Positions 53,945-63,114 of a stretch of DNA of 64,000 nucleotides are shown here, piece by piece. Origin of the DNA: Akkermansiaceae bacterium (GTDB lineage: Bacteria; Verrucomicrobiota; Verrucomicrobiia; Verrucomicrobiales; Akkermansiaceae). Positions within the stretch are counted from its first letter, which is position 1. Each line of letters begins with the position of its first letter. The position numbers were made by a program, and so were the translations under genes. The notes under the pieces were generated by a model. It was not told the origin of the DNA. It worked only from the letters and a program-made list of their open reading frames with translations, and did no database searches. The stretch spans positions 1 through 64,000 of the forward strand of contig JAPKCM010000008.1 of NCBI GenBank assembly GCA_028822935.1, given 5' to 3'.

Positions 53945-54964
53945 TTAAAGGAACTGAGAGAAGCCGCAGAATAACTTTGAATTTTCAGGCGGGAGTTCCG
54001 GGGCCGGGTCGTCGTTTTCGAGGAACTCCCGGCAGATGGCAAAAAACTCCTCGCGGGTTTTTACTCTCCGAATGGCGAATTCGAACTCGGGCACGTGTCC
54101 CTGCACGATGTAAACGAGGTAGCGCTTCATTTTCTGGACGTGCTTGTGCTCGATAAAATCGCTGTGCTCTCGGGCGGTCTCGTCATAAAGCATGGCGATG
54201 TAGTCGAGAATCATGCGGCCGGTCACCGAGGGGATCTTTTCTCCTAAAAAGGAAGCTCGCAGTTTAGCAAAAACCCAAGGATGGCGAATGGCGCCCCGAC
54301 CAATCATGAGGCCGGCGGCCTGGGTTTCCTTGAGGTAGGCCAGTCCACTTTGGAGGTTGACGACGTTGCCATTCGCGATGACGGGGCAGGAAAGTTCCTC
54401 GACAGCTTGGCGGATTTTTTCGGGATGAACGGGCGTCTGGTAGCGCTCTTTCACGGTGCGACCGTGGATCGTGAGTAAATCAATAGCGTGTTTTTTGAAG
54501 ATACTCAAGAGGTGGCCGAATTCATCGGGTGACTCAAAGCCCACGCGGGTTTTGACGGTAAAAGGAAGGTCGCCGCAGGCCTCCCGAAGCGCACCGAGGA
54601 GTTGGTCAATCTTCTCAGGCTTTCGTAGGAGGCCTCCGCCGGCGTCCTTGCGATAGACAACGGGAGCAGGGCAGCCGAGGTTGAGGTCGATTCCCGCGAC
54701 GGGGTATTTTTTGAGTTCGTTGACGGTTTGGACGAGCGCTCCTTCGTGCTGCCCGATCATCTGGGCGATGATGGGACGGTCCGTGGGATTCTCTGTCACG
54801 GATCGCAGGATGTAGGGATCGAGCTTCGAGTTCTCGTAGACGCGGAAATACTCGGTGACGTAGATGTCTGCGCCGCCGCAAGCCGCCATCACCCTGAGGA
54901 AAGGAAGGTCGGTGACATCCTGCATCGGTGCCAGGAAAAGGGCGGGGCGATCAGGGGGAAGCAT
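53945..54964 (-). CDS. tRNA-dihydrouridine synthase
   Basis: A flavoenzyme that reduces uridines in tRNA. Motifs: LAPMQDVTD (FMN phosphate region), DLNLGCPAPVVYRKDAGGG with catalytic Cys98, VKTRVGF, TIHGRTVKERYQ, CPVIANGNV and MIGRGAIRHPW. The start is set at ATG 54964 (MLPPDRPALFLAPMQDVTD), which is usual for the family and avoids overlap with the sulfatase gene; the frame stays open to 55009. Which uridine it modifies is not known. Confidence 0.9.
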   Translation of the reverse strand: MLPPDRPALFLAPMQDVTDLPFLRVMAACGGADIYVTEYFRVYENSKLDPYILRSVTENPTDRPIIAQMIGQHEGALVQTVNELKKYPVAGIDLNLGCPAPVVYRKDAGGGLLRKPEKIDQLLGALREACGDLPFTVKTRVGFESPDEFGHLLSIFKKHAIDLLTIHGRTVKERYQTPVHPEKIRQAVEELSCPVIANGNVVNLQSGLAYLKETQAAGLMIGRGAIRHPWVFAKLRASFLGEKIPSVTGRMILDYIAMLYDETAREHSDFIEHKHVQKMKRYLVYIVQGHVPEFEFAIRRVKTREEFFAICREFLENDDPAPELPPENSKLFCGFSQFL

Positions 54965-54968
54965 GGCG

Positions 54969-56522
54969 CTATTTTTTTGGAGCACCGGCTCCTTTTTCAT
55001 CGAGGCCACCGGTCATCTTGGAGGCGTTCGCACCCTTGGGAGCTTGCGGCCAGGGAGTCGTTCCGGGGGCCCATGATTGTGGCTGGGTTGCGCGAATGGC
55101 ATCGACTTGCTTTTTGAGCCATTCAGGAACGGCGGTGTTTTCGGCTTGGCCATACACGTAGGGAAGGGGCGGCTCCATGAGGAGGGGCTTGTCGCCGAGA
55201 GGGGATCGCTCACTTGCGGCTTGTGCGAGGCGCGCTTTGAGTTTTTTGACGAGGTCAGGATTTACCGAGGCAAGGTCGGATTTTTCCCCGGGGTCCAATT
55301 TGATGTTATAAAGGATATCTCCCATGAGCTTGTAGTCACCGCTTCGGATGGTCGGAAGGCGGACACTTCCTTCGACATCGTAGATGATTTCGTTTCGAGG
55401 GCTGGGGGCATCACCGAAGAGGACTGGGGACATGTTGAAGGAGTCTGTTTTGAGCTCTTGCTTGGCAGAAGCACCCGCGACGTTGATGAAGGTGGAGAAC
55501 CAATCAGTGACAAAGGTGAGGCCGTCTTTTTTACTGCCGGCCTTGGTGTGCTCGGGCCATCTGACGAGGCAAGGCGTGCGAACGCCGCCTTCGAAGGTCG
55601 TGTTTTTCGTCCCTCGGTAAGGAGCGCTCATTTCTTCTAGGACAGGGCCATTGTCATTTGTGAAAACGACGAGGGTGTTTTTGCGCAGTCCCTTTTGGTC
55701 GAGAGATTTTAAAATCTTCCCTACGTTGGTATCCAAGTTGGCCAACATGGCGTCCCGGATCGCGAGGGGATCGGAGGCATTGCCTTTAAAATTAGGCGGT
55801 GGGTTTAGGGGGCCGTGGACTGCATTGAAGGCGACATACATGAAGAAGGGTTTATCGGAAGTTTGCTCACTGATGACCCGGCTGGCTTCATTGGCGATGA
55901 GATCGGTGGCATATCCTTCTTCTTGCAGGGGCTCTTGATTGCGATGCCAGTCATAGACGGCAAAGCGGGCGGGTGCGTTGTGGACGATCGTCTTGGAGTA
56001 GTAGTCAATTCCCCAGGCGTAGTGGCCATATTGATGTTGAAAGCCCTGACCCATGGGGAGATTTCCCGGGAACCACTCACCGAGATGCCATTTTCCAATC
56101 AAGGAGGTGAAGTAGCCCGCATCGCTGAGCGCTTCCGCGATAGTGCGTTCTTCGGAGGGGAGGGCATGGATGCGACGGGTCTCCTCGCCGTCCGCTGTCC
56201 GGGCGAGGGTGAGGCCGAGCTTTTTGAGATAGGAAGGTTTTCCAAAATCCTCCGAGCGCCAATCGCTCCAGTGTCGGAAGGCGTAGCGACCGGTGAGGAA
56301 AGCGCCACGGGTCGGGGCACAGACCGAGTGGGTGTAGTGCTGAGTCAGACTCAGTGATTCCTTGGCGAGTTGATCGAGGTTTGGAGTGAGCTCTCTGGGG
56401 TTTCCATTGAAGCCCGGTTGGGCCCAGCCCATGTCATCGGACATGATGAAAAGGATATTGGGTCGCTCAGCTGCGGAGAGCGTGAAAATGCCGAAGGCAA
56501 AAAGAAGGAATAGAATTTTCAC
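54969..56522 (-). CDS. Exported sulfatase (formylglycine type)
   Basis: A 517-residue arylsulfatase-A-like enzyme. The start is set at GTG 56522 (VKILFLLFAFGIFTLSA), a clear signal peptide; the frame is open further upstream without one. The catalytic motif CAPTR (Cys68, the formylglycine position) and GKWHLGE are present, with metal residues in NILFIMSDDMG and VVFTNDNG. The substrate is probably a sulfated polysaccharide or glycan, as in marine Verrucomicrobiota. No sulfatase-maturating enzyme lies nearby. The tail is rich in Pro, Gly and Lys. Confidence 0.9.
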   Translation of the reverse strand: MKILFLLFAFGIFTLSAAERPNILFIMSDDMGWAQPGFNGNPRELTPNLDQLAKESLSLTQHYTHSVCAPTRGAFLTGRYAFRHWSDWRSEDFGKPSYLKKLGLTLARTADGEETRRIHALPSEERTIAEALSDAGYFTSLIGKWHLGEWFPGNLPMGQGFQHQYGHYAWGIDYYSKTIVHNAPARFAVYDWHRNQEPLQEEGYATDLIANEASRVISEQTSDKPFFMYVAFNAVHGPLNPPPNFKGNASDPLAIRDAMLANLDTNVGKILKSLDQKGLRKNTLVVFTNDNGPVLEEMSAPYRGTKNTTFEGGVRTPCLVRWPEHTKAGSKKDGLTFVTDWFSTFINVAGASAKQELKTDSFNMSPVLFGDAPSPRNEIIYDVEGSVRLPTIRSGDYKLMGDILYNIKLDPGEKSDLASVNPDLVKKLKARLAQAASERSPLGDKPLLMEPPLPYVYGQAENTAVPEWLKKQVDAIRATQPQSWAPGTTPWPQAPKGANASKMTGGLDEKGAGAPKK

Positions 56523-56558
56523 AGGTGAAGATTGCCCGATCCCGAGAGACAGACCCAC

Positions 56559-56586
56559 AAAAAAATGAGGAAGGGAACCCTTCCTC
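56559..56586 (-). terminator. Terminator between the isomerase-like and sulfatase genes
   Basis: A perfect 9-bp stem, GAGGAAGGG / CCCTTCCTC with a 2-base loop, followed on the minus strand by a T-run of seven (A-run 56559-56565 on plus). It ends the transcript of the isomerase-like gene. Confidence 0.8.
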
Positions 56587-56619
56587 ACCTGATCATTCTA
56601 TTTGAAAAATATTGTGCCG

Positions 56620-57495
56620 TTACACGGTGCAGATCTCGACGGCTTCTTTGAGGGAGGTGAGAGGGTCGAGCTTGGGCCGGAATTCCTGACCGAGATATCC
56701 GGTGTAACCGGTGGCGGCGAGGGCTTTGGAGATACCACGATAGTTGAGCTCTTGATTGTCACCAATTTCATTTCGGCCCGGAACACCTGCGGTGTGGTAG
56801 TGGGAGATGGCGTCCTTGTGCTTGGTGAAGGTGGCGATGCAGTCGCCTTCCATGATCTGCATGTGGTAGATGTCGTAGAGGAGCTTGAAGCGGTCGGAGC
56901 CGACGGCGTTGACGAGATCGACGCCCCACTGGGTGCGGTCGCACATGTAGTCTTTGTGGTCCACCTTGGAGTTGAGCAGCTCCATGGAGATCGTTATATT
57001 GTGCTTCTCGGCGAGAGGCATGATACGCTTGAGGCCTTCGGCGCAATTTTTGAGACCTTCGTCATCGTCCATGCCACCTCGGTTTCCCGAGAAGGCAATG
57101 AGTTGAGGAACGTTCCCTGCAGCAGCGGCCATGGGGATACCTTCTTCGTAGGCTTTGAAAAGAGCGTCGTGATTTTTCTTCCGGTTGAAGGAATTTCCGA
57201 TGCTGCCGATTCCTCCTGGAGTCTTCAGGCGGCCCATGGCGCATTGGAGTCCGTGCTTGGCAACGACAGCCCATTGGTCGGGAAAGAGGATCTCAATGGA
57301 TTCGATTCCGATCTTTTTGACCTCAACGCTAAATTCATCGAGCGGGATTTTTCCAAAACACCAGTGACACACGGAGTGTTTGAAGTTTGCGGAGGGGCCG
57401 GCGGCTTTTTCGGCGGCTTTGATCTGTGATCCCAATGCGGTGAAGAGAGCGGCAGTTCCCGAAGAAAGGGTGGCGAGTGACTTACGACGATTCAT
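56620..57495 (-). CDS. Exported hydroxypyruvate-isomerase-like TIM barrel, copy 2
   Basis: A 291-residue protein of the same family as that at 21125. Twin-arginine-like start MNRRKSLATLSSGTAALFTAL. Metal residues: Glu in SMELLNS, Asp in YDIYHM, His in YHTAGVPGRNE and Glu in LGQEFRPK. The near-identical blocks between the two copies (KLLxDIYHxxxMxGD, HYHTAGxPGRxEI, ATGYxGxLxxEF) show shared ancestry. It lies upstream of a sulfatase, so sugar use is a reasonable guess. Confidence 0.85.
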   Translation of the reverse strand: MNRRKSLATLSSGTAALFTALGSQIKAAEKAAGPSANFKHSVCHWCFGKIPLDEFSVEVKKIGIESIEILFPDQWAVVAKHGLQCAMGRLKTPGGIGSIGNSFNRKKNHDALFKAYEEGIPMAAAAGNVPQLIAFSGNRGGMDDDEGLKNCAEGLKRIMPLAEKHNITISMELLNSKVDHKDYMCDRTQWGVDLVNAVGSDRFKLLYDIYHMQIMEGDCIATFTKHKDAISHYHTAGVPGRNEIGDNQELNYRGISKALAATGYTGYLGQEFRPKLDPLTSLKEAVEICTV

Positions 57496-57782
57496 AATTT
57501 TGTTTATTCTACTCTTTCTGAGACGTTCTTTTCGAGAAAAAAGATGGATTGCTTTGGGAAGTAGACATCACTGAGAAGCGAGATGATACGATTCGATTGT
57601 TAATTTAAGGAAGATTGACCTCTTTTCGACAAGCTCCTAGGTGATTAAGGATTCCGGATAGTAAACATCGTTTTTGTTTAATTGGCGGGTGATGTGTATT
57701 TCTGAGATTGTTTTTAGGAGGCTATTTCTTCAAGTTATGTCGCTCACCTGCTGCATCGACTCATCCCACCCCATCCCAATCA
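57496..57782. other. Intergenic region before the frameshifted exoprotein gene
   Basis: About 290 bases with no gene. It contains AT-rich tracts and one TTGACC (about 57615) with a poor -10, as well as TTTTTGTTTAATTGG near 57680, which could be promoter parts for either neighbour. Confidence 0.3.
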
Positions 57783-58584
57783 ATGAAACCCCACTTCCCC
57801 TCTCGTCACGGCGCTGGGAACTCTTCTCTCCGCCCATGGACAGTCGATTCTTGTTGATTGGACACAGACTTGGAATTTTATGCTCCCATTCACCGGTGTT
57901 CTTCCGTCGGAATCTGGAATCACGACTCCGCACCCGGACGGGACCACTCCTTGGTTTTCCAGCGAGAGTGAATTTAACGCAAATTACAGCGGTCCTTCAT
58001 TTTCGGTGTCAAGTGCAGACTTCGACGCTGGTTCGGGAGACGGACCATTTGGGTATGGAACGATCAACTACTTTGGCGACCCGCTTCCAGCGCCTGCAGA
58101 ATTCACGGATGTGAGCACCGTGCTTGCAACGCCGGAAGATGGAGCCGGGCTGATGATGGGTAATGTCACGCGTGACTCCCTGCTCGATCTGGCTCCGTGG
58201 ATTCGTGAGGCGGTTTCGGATGCTTCATCATCGGGAGACAGTCCGCCGGTTTGGTTTGCGATGATTTTTGGCGGGGCTGGATTGCTGGTGATCTTGATCG
58301 GGCTGTTTTCGTTGGGTTATCGGGTAACCCTTTCGAAGCGTCATTCGCGGCTTCATCTGGAGCGGCGATGGACGATTTTTGTGGTGAACTCGCTGTACGA
58401 TGGGAGCGAGTTTACGGAGTTAGAAGTGAAGCAGAATGGGCACGTGAATGAGGAGCCGCGATACCGGCTCAGCGGATTGCTGAGAGGCGGGAAGAAGGTA
58501 TCGCTCGCGCGCTATGCCTCGGCGGAGGATGTGGGACAGCTTTATGCCCGGGTGGCGGAGATGATGCCGCGGGAGTCGCGGTGA
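57783..58584 (+). pseudogene. Frameshifted and possibly chimeric secreted/membrane protein gene
   Basis: ATG 57783 opens MKPHFP, and removing one C from the CCCC at 57797-57800 (or from CCCC at 57789) continues with LVTALGTLLSAHGQ, a good signal peptide. The frame then runs on through SILVDWTQTWNFMLPFTG... (about 100 residues of an acidic, Gly/Ser-rich secreted domain). Without correction the intact ORF starts only at ATG 57880. From about 58140 the protein changes in character: a 50-residue linker, one transmembrane helix (PPVWFAMIFGGAGLLVILIGLFSLGY), then a basic cytoplasmic-type domain. A deletion may have joined two genes. No family recognised. Confidence 0.5.
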
Positions 58585-58632
58585 TTTTTGCTTGTCCTCT
58601 GATAGCGGACGGGACGTCTATTCTTCTTATTC

Positions 58633-61182
58633 CTAGTTTGCGACGATATTGACGAGCTTGCCGGGAATGACGATGACTTTGCGCACGGTTTTTTCGGTGG
58701 TGTGGGCGGAGACGTTATCGTCGGCGAGGGCTTGTTTCTCGAGGTCCTCTTTTGAGATGTCGGCGGGGACGGTGAGGCGGGCGCGGAGCTTGCCGTTGAC
58801 CTGAACGATGATCTGGATTTCGGATTCGACGAGGAGAGATTCGTCGAGGACGGGCCAGGTTTGTTCGCTGAGGAGTTCGGTTTCTCCGAGGGCGGAGTTG
58901 ATCTCTTCGGCGAGGTGAGGCGCGAAGGGGCTGAGGAGCTTGAGGAAGGTGAGGAAAAGGTCGCGTGGGACTTCTCCTGCACTGGTGTAGGCGTTGGTGC
59001 ACTCCATCATGGCGCTGATGCCGGTGTTGAAGCGGAGGGTGTTGATCGCTTCTTCGACGCGCTTGATGGTTGCGTGAGTGATCTTGGCGAGGTCGTCGTT
59101 TTTACCTTCGGCGATTTTTCCGCTGAGCTGCCATTTGCCTTCGGCGTCTTCGGAGCAGGCGACGCGCCAGACTTTAGCGAGGAAGCGGTGGACGCCTTCA
59201 ACGCCTTTCATGGCCCAGGGTTTGTCCTGGTCGAGAGGGCCCATGAACATTTCGTAGAGGCGGAGGGAGTCGGCTCCGTAGAGCTCGACGACGTCGTCCG
59301 GGTTGACGACGTTGCCGAGGGATTTGGACATTTTTTGTCCGTCCTCGCCCATGATGAGGCCGGGGGCGAAGTATTTCTTGAAGGGCTCGGAGGATTTGAC
59401 GTGGCCGAGGTCGTTGAGGACTTTGTGCCAGAAGCGGGAGTAGAGGAGGTGGAGGACGGCGTGTTCTTTACCGCCGACGTAGAAGTCGACGAAACCGTCG
59501 TCATTTCCCCAGTAGTTTTCGGCCTCGGGGCTGATGAAGTTCTCGGTGTTGTCCGGATCGCAGTAGCGGAGGTAATACCAGCAGGAGCCCGCCCATTGGG
59601 GCATGGTGTTGGTTTCGCGTCGGAGCTTGTCGGAGTAGTCGATCCAGTCGGTGCAGTTGACGAGGGGACCGCGGGGGTCGCCGGTGGGCTTGAAGTCCTC
59701 CATCTCGGGTTGGAGAAGGGGGAGCTCGGATTCGGGCACGCTGGAGTGTTGGCCGGTTTCCTTATCCCAAAGAAGGGGGAAGGGCTCGCCCCAGTAGCGC
59801 TGGCGGGAGAAAAGCCAGTCGCGGAGTTTGAACTGGATTTTCTTGGAGCCTTTTTTGTTTTCGACGAGCCAGTGGATGATCTTCTTTTTGGCGTCTTTCG
59901 TTTTGAGGCCATCGAGGAAACCGGAGTTAATGGCGGTGCCAACTCCGACTGTGGCCGCGACCTCTGGGTTGGTTTCGCGACCAGAGGTCGCGGCCACGGT
60001 AACGACTTGCTTAATTTCGATATCAAATTTTTTCGCGAAGTCGAAGTCCCGCTCATCGTGTCCAGGCACTGCCATGATGGCTCCGCTGCCGTAACCCATC
60101 ATGACGTAGTCGGCGATCCAAACGGGAATTTTTTCGTCGTTGACGGGGTTGATGGCGAAGGCTCCGGTGGCGACGCCGGTTTTGTCTTTGTCGAGGCCGC
60201 GGTCCATGTCGGACTTGCTGGCGCAGGCTTTGACGTAGGTTTCGACGGCCTCTTTGTTTTCATCGGTCGTGATCTTCGCGACAAGTGGGTGCTCGGGCGC
60301 GAGGACCATGTAGGTGGCGCCGAAGAGGGTGTCGGGTCGGGTGGTGAAGACGGTGATGTCATTGCCTTCGACATCGAAGGTGACTTCGGCTCCTTCGCTG
60401 CGGCCGATCCAGTTGCGCTGGAGGGACTTGATAGACTCGGGCCAGTCGAGGGGTTCGAGTTCATCGATGAGTCGCTGGGCGTATCTCGTGATACGGAGCA
60501 TCCACTGCCGGAGCGGGCGGCGCTCGACAGTCTCGCCTTTTTTCTTCCACTCTTCGACTTCCTCATTGGAGAGGACGGTGCCGAGGGAGGGGGACCAGTT
60601 GACGGGGGCTTCGTGGATGAAGGCGAGGCGGACTTCGTCGATCTCTTTCTGCGCCCAGCCTTTGGCTTCGAGCTCGGAGACGGGCTTCGCTTTTTGGTCT
60701 TCGTCGCAGAAGTAGGAATTGTAGAGCTGGAGAAAAATCCACTGGGTCCAGCGAACGTATTTGGGGTCGGTGGTGTTGATCTCGCGGTCCCAATCGTAGC
60801 CGAATCCGAGTTCCTGGAGCTGGCGGCGGAAGTTCTTGGTGTTGGCCTCGGTGGTGACACGGGGATGTTGATTCGTCTTGATGGCGTATTGCTCGGCGGG
60901 GAGTCCGAAGGCGTCCCAACCCATGGGGTGGAGGACGTTGAAGCCGTTCATGCGCTTGTAGCGGCCCATGATGTCGGTGGCGGTGTAGCCCTCGGGGTGG
61001 CCGACGTGGAGGCCGGCACCGGAGGGGTAAGGAAACATGTCGAGGATGTAGTATTTCGGCTTTGAGGGATCGAAGCCTTCGTCACCGGGACCGGGGGTGC
61101 GGTAGGTTTTGTTTTCGGCCCAGTGGGATTGCCATTTGGGTTCGAAGAGGTCGAAGGGGTAAGGCTTGCGTTTCTCGGACAT
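58633..61182 (-). CDS. leuS: Leucyl-tRNA synthetase
   Basis: An 849-residue class I synthetase charging tRNA-Leu. The start is ATG 61182 ([18 protein letters not shown]). Signature HVGH is at residues 59-62 ([16 protein letters not shown]). The editing (CP1) domain has [11 protein letters not shown] and the GHDERD region. KMSKS is in [10 protein letters not shown], and WYYLRY is before it; the C-terminal anticodon-binding domain is intact. Odd feature: at about residues 396-411 the coding DNA holds a perfect 17-bp inverted repeat (59951-59967 / 59981-59997), reading [18 protein letters not shown] in a loop that varies between species. The total length is normal, so the loop is replaced and not lengthened. 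The long ORF on the other strand is a shadow. Confidence 0.95.
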   Translation of the reverse strand: MSEKRKPYPFDLFEPKWQSHWAENKTYRTPGPGDEGFDPSKPKYYILDMFPYPSGAGLHVGHPEGYTATDIMGRYKRMNGFNVLHPMGWDAFGLPAEQYAIKTNQHPRVTTEANTKNFRRQLQELGFGYDWDREINTTDPKYVRWTQWIFLQLYNSYFCDEDQKAKPVSELEAKGWAQKEIDEVRLAFIHEAPVNWSPSLGTVLSNEEVEEWKKKGETVERRPLRQWMLRITRYAQRLIDELEPLDWPESIKSLQRNWIGRSEGAEVTFDVEGNDITVFTTRPDTLFGATYMVLAPEHPLVAKITTDENKEAVETYVKACASKSDMDRGLDKDKTGVATGAFAINPVNDEKIPVWIADYVMMGYGSGAIMAVPGHDERDFDFAKKFDIEIKQVVTVAATSGRETNPEVAATVGVGTAINSGFLDGLKTKDAKKKIIHWLVENKKGSKKIQFKLRDWLFSRQRYWGEPFPLLWDKETGQHSSVPESELPLLQPEMEDFKPTGDPRGPLVNCTDWIDYSDKLRRETNTMPQWAGSCWYYLRYCDPDNTENFISPEAENYWGNDDGFVDFYVGGKEHAVLHLLYSRFWHKVLNDLGHVKSSEPFKKYFAPGLIMGEDGQKMSKSLGNVVNPDDVVELYGADSLRLYEMFMGPLDQDKPWAMKGVEGVHRFLAKVWRVACSEDAEGKWQLSGKIAEGKNDDLAKITHATIKRVEEAINTLRFNTGISAMMECTNAYTSAGEVPRDLFLTFLKLLSPFAPHLAEEINSALGETELLSEQTWPVLDESLLVESEIQIIVQVNGKLRARLTVPADISKEDLEKQALADDNVSAHTTEKTVRKVIVIPGKLVNIVAN
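59951..59997. repeat. 17-bp inverted repeat in leuS
   Basis: GTGGCCGCGACCTCTGG (59951-59967) and its exact complement CCAGAGGTCGCGGCCAC (59981-59997) with a 13-base spacer. It has higher GC than its surroundings and is in frame in leuS. It resembles a mobile palindromic element settled in a tolerant loop of a gene. Confidence 0.85.
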
Positions 61183-61499
61183 GATGTTGGCGGGAGGGAA
61201 GCTGGTTTTCAGGGGGAAAACACGCAAAAAATGGCTTTTGGAGTGAGGGAAAACCACAGATGGATACAGATGGATGGGATGCCGGGGTTGAGGGAGAGGG
61301 GGAGGAACCACAACCGTAGCGAAGTGGGGATAGCCAACCACAAAACTTACGAAAGGGACGAAACTTGCTTGGGGAGGCTTTCTCCTTTGCTCTTCGAGCT
61401 ACGGCGCGACAATTGCCCCAGGTTGGGTATGTTTAGCCCCTGTGGGGTGTTTCTTGCGAGATGGAGGGGAACCAAAAGCGAAACTTTCGCTACATCGGC
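61183..61499. repeat. Non-coding region with degenerate dispersed repeats
   Basis: No gene in about 315 bases. Three short blocks look like known kinds of verrucomicrobial intergenic repeats: ACCACAGATGGATACAGATG (61254-61273) with its own tandem unit; CCACAAAACTTACGAAAGGG (about 61339-61358); and TTTGCTCTTCGAGCTACGGC (about 61386-61405). The first is tandem (ACAGATGGA/ACAGATGGA). Resemblance is from general knowledge of such genomes, not from a search. Confidence 0.4.
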
Positions 61500-62933
61500 T
61501 TAGGCGATGATTTCTTTGATGGGGTCGGCGCCTTCGACTCCGACTAGTTTTTCATCGAGGCCGGCGTGGAAGTAGGAGAGGACGTTCGGGTCGAGTCCGA
61601 GTTGGTGGAGGACGGTGGCGTGGAGGTGCTTGACGTGGAGTTTGTTTTCGACGGCCCGGGAGCCGAGTTCGTCGGTTTTTCCCACGCTGATTCCGCCTTT
61701 AATTCCGCCTCCGGCCATCCACATGGTGAAGCCGGCCGAGTTGTGGTCGCGGCCGGTGCCTTTGGCATACTCCGCAGTAGGTTGGCGGCCGAATTCACCG
61801 CCCCAGACGACGAGGGTTTCATCGAGGAGGCCGCGGACTTTGAGGTCTTTGAGGAGTCCGGCGATGGGTTTGTCGGTGCGGCCGGCGTGGCGCTCGTGGT
61901 TGGTGACAAGGTCGCCGTGGGCGTCCCAGTTGTCGTCGTTGTGTGCGCCGCCGGAGTAGAGTTGGATGAAGGGGACGCCGCGCTCGACGAGGCGACGGGC
62001 GAGGAGGCATTTTTTGCCAAAGTCGGAGGTTACTTCCTGGTCCATGCCGTAAAGGGATTTGGTGGCATCCGATTCCTGTGCGAGTTCGATCGCTTCGGGT
62101 GCGGTGGACTGCATCTTGTAGGCGAGTTCGTAGCTGGAGATGCGGGCGGCGAGGTTGGAGTCGCCGTAGCGGTCTTCGAGGTGGTGCTCGTTGAGCTGGT
62201 TGAGCGATTGGATGAGGCGGTATTGCTCATTGCCGCCCATGCCGTTGGCATTTTTGAGATCGAGAATGGGGTCGCCTTTTGAGCGGAAGACGGTGCCTTG
62301 GTAGTTGGCGGGCATGAAGCCGGAGGACCAATTTTTCGCGCCGGAAATGGGGCCGCCGGTTTTGTCGAGCATAACGACGTAGCCGGGGAGGTTCTCGTTG
62401 ATATTGCCGAGGCCGTAGTTGACCCAGCTTCCGAGGGAGGGCTTACCGCCGACGAGGGAACCGGAGTTCATCATGAGCATGGCGGAGCCGTGGATGGGGG
62501 ACTCGGCCTGGAGGGAGTGGATAAAGGCGATGTCATCGACGCACTCCGCAAGGTGTGGGAAGAGGGTGGAGACTTGCTTGCCGCACTGACCGTGCTGGTG
62601 GAAGTCCCACTTGGGTTCGACGATGCGGCCTTCGTTCTTTTTTCCTCCACGTCCGAAGGTTTTGACGGCGATGGTTTTGCCATCGAGGCCTTTCATCTTG
62701 GGTTTGTGATCGAAGGTATCGATGTGGGACGGGCCGCCATACATGAAGAGGAAAATGACGCTCTTTGCTTTGGCTGGAAAATGCTTCTCAGGAATGCCGG
62801 AGGCGAGGGTTGCGGCTTGGGCTTTGGAAAAGAAGCCTTCTTTGGCAAGCATGCCGGCGAGGGCGACTTGGGTGAAACCTCCTCCGACAGTGGAGATGAA
62901 TTCGCGGCGGTTGGTACGGTGACAGAAAGACAT
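61500..62933 (-). CDS. DUF1501 protein (exported, Tat type)
   Basis: A 477-residue protein of the DUF1501 family, predicted alkaline-phosphatase/sulfatase-like fold, common in Planctomycetota and Verrucomicrobiota, usually beside DUF1553. The N-terminus (TNRREFISTVGGGFTQVALAG) is a twin-arginine signal. Family signs: VIFLFMYGGPSHIDTFDHKPKM, SPIHGSAMLMMNSGS, GVPFIQLYSGGAHNDDNWDAH (metal-type residues) and VVWGGEFGRQPT. Its biochemical role is unknown; the DUF1553 gene upstream on the same strand is its usual partner. Confidence 0.9.
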   Translation of the reverse strand: MSFCHRTNRREFISTVGGGFTQVALAGMLAKEGFFSKAQAATLASGIPEKHFPAKAKSVIFLFMYGGPSHIDTFDHKPKMKGLDGKTIAVKTFGRGGKKNEGRIVEPKWDFHQHGQCGKQVSTLFPHLAECVDDIAFIHSLQAESPIHGSAMLMMNSGSLVGGKPSLGSWVNYGLGNINENLPGYVVMLDKTGGPISGAKNWSSGFMPANYQGTVFRSKGDPILDLKNANGMGGNEQYRLIQSLNQLNEHHLEDRYGDSNLAARISSYELAYKMQSTAPEAIELAQESDATKSLYGMDQEVTSDFGKKCLLARRLVERGVPFIQLYSGGAHNDDNWDAHGDLVTNHERHAGRTDKPIAGLLKDLKVRGLLDETLVVWGGEFGRQPTAEYAKGTGRDHNSAGFTMWMAGGGIKGGISVGKTDELGSRAVENKLHVKHLHATVLHQLGLDPNVLSYFHAGLDEKLVGVEGADPIKEIIA

Positions 62934-63114
62934 TTGAATTATAAGACTTGAAATTTAAACACGAAGGGTGAGCGACTTGGTTGTGGTGCGATACGGCGAT
63001 TACCGTTGGCTATCTTCGCTGTGCTTCGGTTGCCCGTCCTTGGGCTCGGTTGGGGAGGTTGATCCGCAGATTTCACAGATTGACGCTGATGGTAGGGGGG
63101 GTGTGAGAACCCTT
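62934..63114. repeat. Spacer with degenerate dispersed repeat
   Basis: About 180 bases between the DUF1501 and DUF1553 genes, no gene. It contains GATCCGCAGATTTCACAGAT (63061-63080) continuing TGACGCTGATGG, a form of the ATCCGCAGATT...ACGCAGATT repeat family seen in many genomes, and AAACACGAAGGG near 62957. Support is by eye only. Confidence 0.4.

Noticed and set aside
53945-54964. Loss of the catalytic cysteine in the dihydrouridine synthase
   Set aside because: A Tyr stands a few residues further on, but the catalytic Cys is the one in NLGCP, which is present.
58861-61065. 734-codon plus-strand ORF antisense to leuS
   Set aside because: leuS has all synthetase motifs on the minus strand. 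The antisense product is a repetitive Gly/Val/Glu/Phe-rich sequence with no domain, caused by GC-skewed codon thirds.
61566-62282. Long plus-strand ORF antisense to the DUF1501 gene
   Set aside because: Same antisense codon-bias effect; DUF1501 motifs are clear on the minus strand.
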